The notes under the pieces: model-generated | What the model was told of the DNA's origin: nothing | The model's input: the letters and a program-made list of their open reading frames with translations, nothing else | Database searches by the model: none | From: Paludibacteraceae bacterium | Lineage (GTDB): Bacteria > Bacteroidota > Bacteroidia > Bacteroidales > Paludibacteraceae | Direction: 5' to 3' | DNA: 41,120 nucleotides | Assembly (NCBI GenBank): GCA_017509715.1 | Contig: JAFWOU010000039.1 | Coordinates: 1-41,120 of the forward strand | Part shown: positions 35,642-41,120 of the stretch, one piece after another | Layout of the letters: the number at the start of each line of letters is the position of its first letter | Position numbering within the stretch: position 1 is the first letter of the stretch | Program-made: the position numbers and the translations under genes

Positions 35642-37033
35642 ATGCACGACCAACTCTCCATAAAATGGCAGGAATGTCAGCGTATTTTGGCTGACAACCT
35701 CACCGCCAGCGCTTACCAAACTTGGTTCAAGCCGCTCCAGCCTCTGCAGTATGAGGGTGGCGTCTTGGTCTTGCAGGTCAAGTCTCAATTCGTAGCCGAA
35801 TATATCGAGGAGAACTACATTAATATATTATCGCGTGCGATCCTGCGCGTATTCGGCAGCGGTACCCAGCTCGAGTATCGCGTCCTCATCGACTCCGCCT
35901 CCGGCGCGGGATCCAATATCCCTTCGCCCGGTGCGCAGAAGGAAAACCTTCTCAAGGAGCAGGGACGCAGCAGCTATCAGCCTCAGCCTAACCGCCAGGA
36001 GAATTTCGAGACGCAACTCAACTCGCTTTATACCTTTGAGTCTTTCGTACCGGGAGAGCCCAACAAGTTGGCACGTACTGCCGGTGTGGCTATCGCTAAG
36101 CAACCCGGCTTCACGGCCTTCAACCCGCTGTTTATCTACGGCGGTAGCGGAGTAGGTAAGACCCATCTGGCCAATGCCATCGGCAACCAGGTGGCGCTGC
36201 TCTTCCCGCATGCGCGCGTTCTTTATGTTACTGCCAACACGTTTAAGTTGCAGTTCCAGGATGCGCACAACCTGAATCGTATTCCCGATTTCCTGAATTT
36301 CTACCAGTCGGTCGATGTGCTCATCGTCGATGATATCCAGTACTTCGCCGGACTCAAGGGCACCCAGGACACCTTCTTCCATATTTTCAACTACCTCCAG
36401 CAGTCGCGCAAGCAGCTCATCCTGACGAGCGACCGCTCTCCGCTGGAGTTGCGGGATATCGAAGATCGCCTCCTCACTCGCTTCAAGTGGGGTCTATCCG
36501 CCGAGATACGCCGCCCGGACTACCAGCTCCGCAAGGATATCTTGCATAATAAGATGCACCACGACGGTATTCATCTCTCGGACGAGGTAGTCGACTTCAT
36601 CGCTACCCATGTTACGGACTCCGTCCGCGACCTGGAGGGTGTACTGGCTTCGCTCCTCGCTCACGCTACGCTCACCGACCGCGAGATCGATCTCGAGCTC
36701 ACCGAGCAGGTTGTCGGCCGTATCGTCCGTATCCAGACCAACTCCACCCAGCTCGAGCAGGTGCTCCAGGCCGTCAGCGAACATTTCAACGTCGGCGAAT
36801 CTACGCTCCTGGGTAAGGTGCGCTCCAAGCACGTCATGACGGCGCGCCATGTCGCGATCTTCCTCGGCAAGGAACTGACCACCAGCTCCCTCACCGAGAT
36901 CGGTGCCTTCATGGGCCAACGCAACCATGCTACCGTGCTCCATTCGATCAACGCCGTCCGCGATATGCTCACCTACGATCCTGTCCTCCGGCAGCACATC
37001 CAGCAAATCCGCGACGCCCTGCAACGCAAATAA
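35642..37033 (+). CDS. dnaA: Chromosomal replication initiator DnaA
   Basis: 463 residues. Domain I (IKWQECQRILADNLTASAYQ, TWFKPLQPLQ) is followed by a Gln/Asn-rich linker, AAA+ domain with NPLFIYGGSGVGKTHLANAI (P-loop 167-174, Lys173; GGSGVGKT instead of the common GGVGLGKT), Walker B VLIVDDIQYFAG, and the DNA-binding domain IV with GQRNHATVLHSINAVRDML. The ATG at 35642 follows the promoter; upstream in-frame ATGs lie within the promoter. It has its own terminator and is monocistronic. Confidence 0.96.
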   Translation: MHDQLSIKWQECQRILADNLTASAYQTWFKPLQPLQYEGGVLVLQVKSQFVAEYIEENYINILSRAILRVFGSGTQLEYRVLIDSASGAGSNIPSPGAQKENLLKEQGRSSYQPQPNRQENFETQLNSLYTFESFVPGEPNKLARTAGVAIAKQPGFTAFNPLFIYGGSGVGKTHLANAIGNQVALLFPHARVLYVTANTFKLQFQDAHNLNRIPDFLNFYQSVDVLIVDDIQYFAGLKGTQDTFFHIFNYLQQSRKQLILTSDRSPLELRDIEDRLLTRFKWGLSAEIRRPDYQLRKDILHNKMHHDGIHLSDEVVDFIATHVTDSVRDLEGVLASLLAHATLTDREIDLELTEQVVGRIVRIQTNSTQLEQVLQAVSEHFNVGESTLLGKVRSKHVMTARHVAIFLGKELTTSSLTEIGAFMGQRNHATVLHSINAVRDMLTYDPVLRQHIQQIRDALQRK

Positions 37034-37072
37034 AACTGCTCCTCAAAATCAATCGAGAAGCAGTTTTTTTTG
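37034..37072 (+). terminator. Terminator of dnaA
   Basis: AACTGCTCCTC (37034-37044) pairs with GAGAAGCAGTT (37055-37065) with a single C/A mismatch, directly after the stop codon, followed by seven T. Confidence 0.88.
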
Positions 37073-37090
37073 TATCGACAGACGGGAATT

Positions 37091-38434
37091 TTATTTTCCG
37101 ATTCGAGCCTGAATGGCAGCCGATTCTTTCTCGTAGCCGGGCTTGTTGAGCAGGGCAAACATGTTCTTTTTGTACGCCTCTACGCCGGGCTGGTCGAAGG
37201 GGTTGACGCCGAGCATATAGCCGGAGATACCGCATCCGCGCTCGAAGAAATAGATAAACTGACCGATGTTGTATTCGTCAATCTTGTCGAACTCGATCAG
37301 GATATTCGGCACACCGCCGTCGATATGCGCCAGACGGGTACCGAGTTCCGCCATCTTGTTGACCTCATCCACGCGCTTGCCGGCGAGGAAGTTGAGTCCG
37401 TCAAGGTTCTCCTCGTCATGGGGCACACGTACCTCACGATTGGCCTCACGAATAGAGATCACGGTCTCAAAAATCGAGCGTTCGCCATCCTGGATCCACT
37501 GTCCCATAGAGTGCAGGTCGGTGGTGAAATCGACGCTGGCGGGGAAGATGCCCTTGTGCTGCTTACCCTCGGACTCGCCGTAGAGCTGCTTCCACCACTC
37601 GGAGAAGTAATGGAGGCGGGGGTTGTAGTTGACGAGGATCTCGATCTTCTTGCCATACTGGTAGAGGGCGTTACGCATAGCGGCGTACTGGCATGCGGGA
37701 TTTTCCTCATAAGGAATATCAACGCCTGTCTGACGCTCCATATCCTGTGCACCACGCACGAGCGCGCGGATATCATAGCCGGCTACGGCGATAGCCAGCA
37801 GGCCTACGGGGGTGAGGACGGAGAAGCGTCCGCCGACATTGTCGGGGATGACGAAGGTCTGGTAACCCTCCTGGGTAGCGAGGGAGCGGAGTGCACCCTT
37901 AGCACGATCCGTTACGGCCACGATACGGTGCTGCGCCTCGGCACGGCCTACCTGCTTCTCGAGCATGGTCTTGAGCAGGCGGAAGGCGAGAGCGGTCTCG
38001 GTGGTGGTACCGGACTTAGAGATATTGATGATGCCGAACTGCTTGTCCTGGAGGAACTCCATGAGGTCGGCCAGGTAGTCCTCGCCGATATTATTGCCGG
38101 CATAGACTACATAAGGATTCTTGCGGTCGCGTGCGCAGAAGGCATCGAAGGACGAAGCGAGGGCTTCGCATACGGCACGTGCGCCGAGGTAGGAGCCGCC
38201 GATACCGGCTACGACAACCACCTCACAGCGGCTGCGGAGCGAGTCGGCACAGGCCTGGATCTCATCGAGAAAAGCGGGCGTAATAGACGAGGGGAGGTGA
38301 ACCCAACCCAGGAAATCGTTGCCTGCACCCTGGCCATTCTCCAGGAGCGCGTTGCACTCGGCCGTACGGGCGGCCAACTCATTGAGGCTGCCTGCCGGAA
38401 CGAAGGAAGCAGCGTTGGAAAGAGAGATTTTCAT
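37091..38434 (-). CDS. pgi: Glucose-6-phosphate isomerase
   Basis: 447 residues with the SIS-fold motifs of the bacterial short form: [69 protein letters not shown], and a C-terminal [20 protein letters not shown] with Lys in [12 protein letters not shown]. It interconverts glucose-6-phosphate and fructose-6-phosphate. It starts 1 nt after the gpsA stop codon and ends the lysS-gpsA-pgi unit, an order shared with Bacteroides species. Confidence 0.96.
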   Translation of the reverse strand: MKISLSNAASFVPAGSLNELAARTAECNALLENGQGAGNDFLGWVHLPSSITPAFLDEIQACADSLRSRCEVVVVAGIGGSYLGARAVCEALASSFDAFCARDRKNPYVVYAGNNIGEDYLADLMEFLQDKQFGIINISKSGTTTETALAFRLLKTMLEKQVGRAEAQHRIVAVTDRAKGALRSLATQEGYQTFVIPDNVGGRFSVLTPVGLLAIAVAGYDIRALVRGAQDMERQTGVDIPYEENPACQYAAMRNALYQYGKKIEILVNYNPRLHYFSEWWKQLYGESEGKQHKGIFPASVDFTTDLHSMGQWIQDGERSIFETVISIREANREVRVPHDEENLDGLNFLAGKRVDEVNKMAELGTRLAHIDGGVPNILIEFDKIDEYNIGQFIYFFERGCGISGYMLGVNPFDQPGVEAYKKNMFALLNKPGYEKESAAIQARIGK

Positions 38435-38435
38435 A

Positions 38436-39425
38436 TTAATGTAGTTTTTGTGTTAGTTCTTGTACGACGAGTGTAGGCGACATCCGGTTGTAGAGGATGT
38501 CGTATACGGCCTCCACGATAGGTATGTTGGCCTGGACGCGCTGGTTTGCCAGGTGGATAGCGTTGGTGCCGTAGTAGCCCTCGGCCACCATCTCCATCTC
38601 GACCTGTGCGGCCTTGACGGAATAGCCCATGCCGATCATCTGACCGAACTGGCGGTTGCGGCTGAACTTGGAGTAGGCAGTGACGAGCACGTCGCCCAGG
38701 TAACCGCTGGCATTGATGTCGCGCGGCATGGGGCAGGTGGCGGCGGTGAAGCGCTGGATCTCCTGGATAGCATTGCTGAGCAGCACGGCCTGGAAGTTAT
38801 CACCATAGTGGAGGGCCTGGCACATACCGGCGGCGATGGCGTAGATATTCTTCATGACGGACGAGTACTCGAGTCCGATGACGTCGGTGCTGGTCACGGT
38901 ACGGCAGTAGTCGGTCTGGAAGATCGGCGCTACCAGATCGGCCGTGGCGCGGCTGGCGCAACCGATAGTGAGGTAGGAGAGACGCTCCAGGGCGATCTCC
39001 TCGGCATGGCAGGGTCCGGCGATGATGGCGATGTTGGACTCGGGCATATAGAAGCGCTGGTGGAGGTAGTCGGTGACGATGATGTTGTCGTCGGGTATCA
39101 TGCCCTTGACGGCCGAGACGACTATCTTGCGCGAGAGGCTTCGCTTGATCTTATTGAGCGACTGCTTGACGTAGGGCGAGGGGATAGCCAGGATCATGAT
39201 GTCGGAGCAGCCGATGATCTCGTTGATGTCGGACGAGAAATTGATGCGCGAGATGTCGAACTTAGCGGACGAGAGGTAACTGGGGTTCTTGCCCTTGGCG
39301 CGGAACTCCTCGATGACCTCGGGTCGGCGGATAAACCAATTGATATGGCCCTGGGTGGTGAGCGCCAGTTTCGCCAGCGCCGTAGCCCAACTGCCACTTC
39401 CTAATATAGCTACACGGGGTTTCAT
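38436..39425 (-). CDS. gpsA: Glycerol-3-phosphate dehydrogenase [NAD(P)+]
   Basis: 329 residues starting [20 protein letters not shown], a Rossmann nucleotide-binding motif. [55 protein letters not shown] and [20 protein letters not shown] are family signatures, the last two around the catalytic Lys. It makes sn-glycerol-3-phosphate for phospholipid synthesis. An upstream ATG (39440) adds MENGK from a heptamer stretch; 39425 is preferred because it fits the family start. Confidence 0.95.
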   Translation of the reverse strand: MKPRVAILGSGSWATALAKLALTTQGHINWFIRRPEVIEEFRAKGKNPSYLSSAKFDISRINFSSDINEIIGCSDIMILAIPSPYVKQSLNKIKRSLSRKIVVSAVKGMIPDDNIIVTDYLHQRFYMPESNIAIIAGPCHAEEIALERLSYLTIGCASRATADLVAPIFQTDYCRTVTSTDVIGLEYSSVMKNIYAIAAGMCQALHYGDNFQAVLLSNAIQEIQRFTAATCPMPRDINASGYLGDVLVTAYSKFSRNRQFGQMIGMGYSVKAAQVEMEMVAEGYYGTNAIHLANQRVQANIPIVEAVYDILYNRMSPTLVVQELTQKLH

Positions 39426-39457
39426 TTTACCATTTTCCATTTTCTTTCGACTTTCGA
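39423..39457 (-). repeat. Heptamers between lysS and gpsA
   Basis: CATTTTA, then CATTTTC x2 (39431-39444) and CTTTCGA x2 (39444-39457) on the plus strand fill almost the whole gap and overlap the gpsA start region. Confidence 0.7.
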
Positions 39458-39461
39458 CTAT

Positions 39462-41072
39462 TTATTCCGGTCGCATGGTGGGGAAGAGCAATACTTCCTG
39501 GATGGTAGGTTGGCCGGTGAGCAGGATAGCCAGACGGTCGATACCGATACCGATACCGGAGGTAGGCGGCATGCCGTACTCGAGGGCACGCATGAAGTCG
39601 TGGTCGATGACCATAGCCTCGTCGTCACCCTTGTCGGCCAACTTCATCTGCTCTACGAAGCGGTTGTACTGGTCGATGGGGTCGTTGAGCTCGGAGTAGG
39701 CGTTAGCCAGTTCCTTGCCGTTGACCATGAGTTCGAAGCGCTCGGTGAGTCCGGGTTTGGAGCGGTGCATCTTGGTGAGGGGGCTCATCTCGACGGGGTA
39801 GTCGGTGATGAAGGTAGGCTGGATGAAGGTGCCCTCGCATGTCTCGCCGAAGATCTCGTCGATGAGTTTGCCGCGTCCCATCTTGTCGGTATCCTCGATG
39901 CCGAGTTTGCGGGCCTCGACGCGGATAGCGTCCTCGTCCATCGTGGCGAGGTCGAGACCGGTCTTCTCCCGGATAGCCTCCAGGATAGGCAGACGACGGT
40001 ACGGGGCCTTGAAGTCCACCTCATGGTCTCCAATCCGGACCTTGGTGGTACCATTGACGGCCAGGGCGATGCGCTCGAGGAGCTGCTCGGTGAAGGACAT
40101 CATCCAGTTGTAGTCCTTATACTGTACGTAGAGCTCCATGCAGGTGAACTCGGGGTTGTGGGAGCGGTCCATACCCTCGTTGCGGAAGTTACGTCCTATC
40201 TCGTAGACGCCCTCGAAGCCGCCTACGATGAGGCGCTTGAGGTAGAGCTCGGTAGCGATACGGAGGTACATATCGACGTCGAGCGTGTTATGATGGGTGA
40301 TGAACGGACGTGCGCTGGCGCCTCCGGCGATCTGCTGGAGGATAGGGGTCTCCACCTCGGTGTAGCCGGCCTCGTCGAAGACCTGGCGCATGGTGCGCAG
40401 GATGGTGGCGCGCTTGAGGAAAGTGTCCTTGACGCCATCGTTGACGATGAGGTCGACGTAGCGCTGACGATAGCGCTGCTCGGGATCGTTGAAGCCGTCG
40501 TAGGCGACGCCGTCTTTGTACTTAACGATAGGCAGTACGCGCAGCGACTTGGCCAGTACGGTCAGCTTCTGCGCATGAACCGAGATCTCGCCCATCTGGG
40601 TGCGGAACACAAAGCCCTCGATACCGATGAAGTCGCCGATGTCGAGCAGTTTTTTAAAGACTACGTTATACATCTGGCGGAGAGTCTCCGCAGGCAGATT
40701 GCCATTCGGGTCATTTTCTGTCGGCTCGGGCTTCTCGGCATCTTCTGCCAACTGGATGTCATCGCGGGAGACATAGACCTGGATGCGGCCCTTGGAGTCC
40801 TGGAGTTCGATAAACGAGGCTTTGCCCATGATGCGGCGCGACATGAGTCGTCCGGCAATGCGAACGGGATCGCCCGTATGCCATACTTTGGCTGTCGGCT
40901 TTGAGCCTTCAGTATTCAGATTTTCTTCTGATGCCTCATCGACGAAAGCGGCCTTAATATCGGTCGAGTATCCGGTCACTTCATACTCTGCTGCCGGGTA
41001 GGGATCGATGCCCAACTCGCGCATGCGTTGCAGACTCTGTCTGCGAACTTGTTCTTGTTCAGATAATTCCAT
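39462..41072 (-). CDS. lysS: Lysyl-tRNA synthetase, class II
   Basis: 536 residues. The N-terminal OB-fold anticodon domain (VRIAGRLMSRRIMGKASFIE, KGRIQVYVSRDD) is followed by the catalytic core with motif 1 near VETPILQQIAGGASARPF, motif 2 FRNEGMDRSHNPEFT and motif 3 GIGIGIDRLAIL. It charges tRNA-Lys. Two hydrophilic segments look inserted in the anticodon domain: about residues 44-66 and 112-132 (AEKPEPTENDPNGNLPAE). The first contains a heptamer array at 40892-40919. It starts the lysS-gpsA-pgi unit; no clear promoter is visible in the 48 nt to the window edge, which are mostly a heptamer array. Confidence 0.95.
   Translation of the reverse strand: MELSEQEQVRRQSLQRMRELGIDPYPAAEYEVTGYSTDIKAAFVDEASEENLNTEGSKPTAKVWHTGDPVRIAGRLMSRRIMGKASFIELQDSKGRIQVYVSRDDIQLAEDAEKPEPTENDPNGNLPAETLRQMYNVVFKKLLDIGDFIGIEGFVFRTQMGEISVHAQKLTVLAKSLRVLPIVKYKDGVAYDGFNDPEQRYRQRYVDLIVNDGVKDTFLKRATILRTMRQVFDEAGYTEVETPILQQIAGGASARPFITHHNTLDVDMYLRIATELYLKRLIVGGFEGVYEIGRNFRNEGMDRSHNPEFTCMELYVQYKDYNWMMSFTEQLLERIALAVNGTTKVRIGDHEVDFKAPYRRLPILEAIREKTGLDLATMDEDAIRVEARKLGIEDTDKMGRGKLIDEIFGETCEGTFIQPTFITDYPVEMSPLTKMHRSKPGLTERFELMVNGKELANAYSELNDPIDQYNRFVEQMKLADKGDDEAMVIDHDFMRALEYGMPPTSGIGIGIDRLAILLTGQPTIQEVLLFPTMRPE
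40892..40919 (-). repeat. Degenerate heptamer array inside lysS
   Basis: On the minus strand CTGAATA, CTGAAGG, CTCAAAG, CCGACAG follow one another; compare CTGAATG, CTGAAAG and CTGATAG in the array at 4051-4104. They encode residues about 52-60 (LNTEGSKPT). Confidence 0.6.
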
Positions 41073-41092
41073 TATAATAGTTTTTATTTTTT

Positions 41093-41120
41093 GCTATCAG
41101 CTATCAGCCATCAGCCATCA
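41093..41120 (+). repeat. Heptamer array upstream of lysS, running out of the window
   Basis: GCTATCA x2 and GCCATCA x2 are contiguous to the last base. GCCATCA resembles GCCGTCA, the unit that leads into the GTGCT-TCCG-AGCAC hairpin elsewhere, so a composite element may continue beyond the edge. Confidence 0.85.

Overview
The window looks like a chromosomal piece of a member of the Bacteroidales (Bacteroidota), possibly a gut or other anaerobic lineage near Paludibacteraceae. The evidence is consistent throughout: at least nine promoters of the Bacteroidota type (-33 TTTG, about 20 nt spacer, -7 TAnnTTTG), A-rich leaders instead of Shine-Dalgarno sites, SusC-like and BtuB-like TonB receptors, DUF5689, DUF4465 and DUF1573 proteins, a C-terminal type IX secretion signal, and the lysS-gpsA-pgi gene order.

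Region 1-4140 is an accessory island of short plus-strand genes. It holds the end of an unknown gene, a DUF4248-like HTH protein, a two-helix membrane protein, a DUF5675 protein, a 58-residue lipoprotein not previously called because of its size, and four related small proteins sharing an N-terminal V-x-F-x-P-G-I-x-S-V-x-G type motif. The spaces between them are filled with recurring hairpins (four families), one of which becomes a three-way junction. The island ends at a strong terminator, followed by a consensus promoter, a structured leader and tRNA-Ser(GCT).

Region 4.6-10.4 kb is core: a sodium:neurotransmitter-type symporter, a CYTH protein with engB, and the overlapping operon cstA-mltG-usp. 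Region 10.4-15.7 kb is a vitamin B12 uptake operon on the minus strand: cobalamin riboswitch, btuB, a BtuG-type surface lipoprotein fused to a second surface domain, and a DUF4465 lipoprotein. Divergent from it, 15.8-20.0 kb encodes a secreted GH13 alpha-amylase and a von Willebrand A protein with a type IX sorting domain.

Region 20.0-33.0 kb is a long minus-strand train: rel, DUF1573, meaB, dnaB, asnS, a SusC-like receptor with its DUF5689 lipoprotein, cvpA and folK. Region 33.1-37.0 kb runs on the plus strand: a SPOR-domain amidase, an MCE protein and dnaA. The window closes with lysS-gpsA-pgi on the minus strand.

The most unusual feature is a set of 7-nt tandem repeat arrays, often wrapped around a GTGCY-TCCG-RGCAC hairpin. 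They sit between genes but also inside genes and regulatory RNA: in two lipoprotein signal peptides, in several places of btuB, in lysS, and twice inside the cobalamin riboswitch, each time leaving the reading frame or the RNA core intact. Together with the hairpin-studded small-gene island, these are the best candidates for undescribed biology here.
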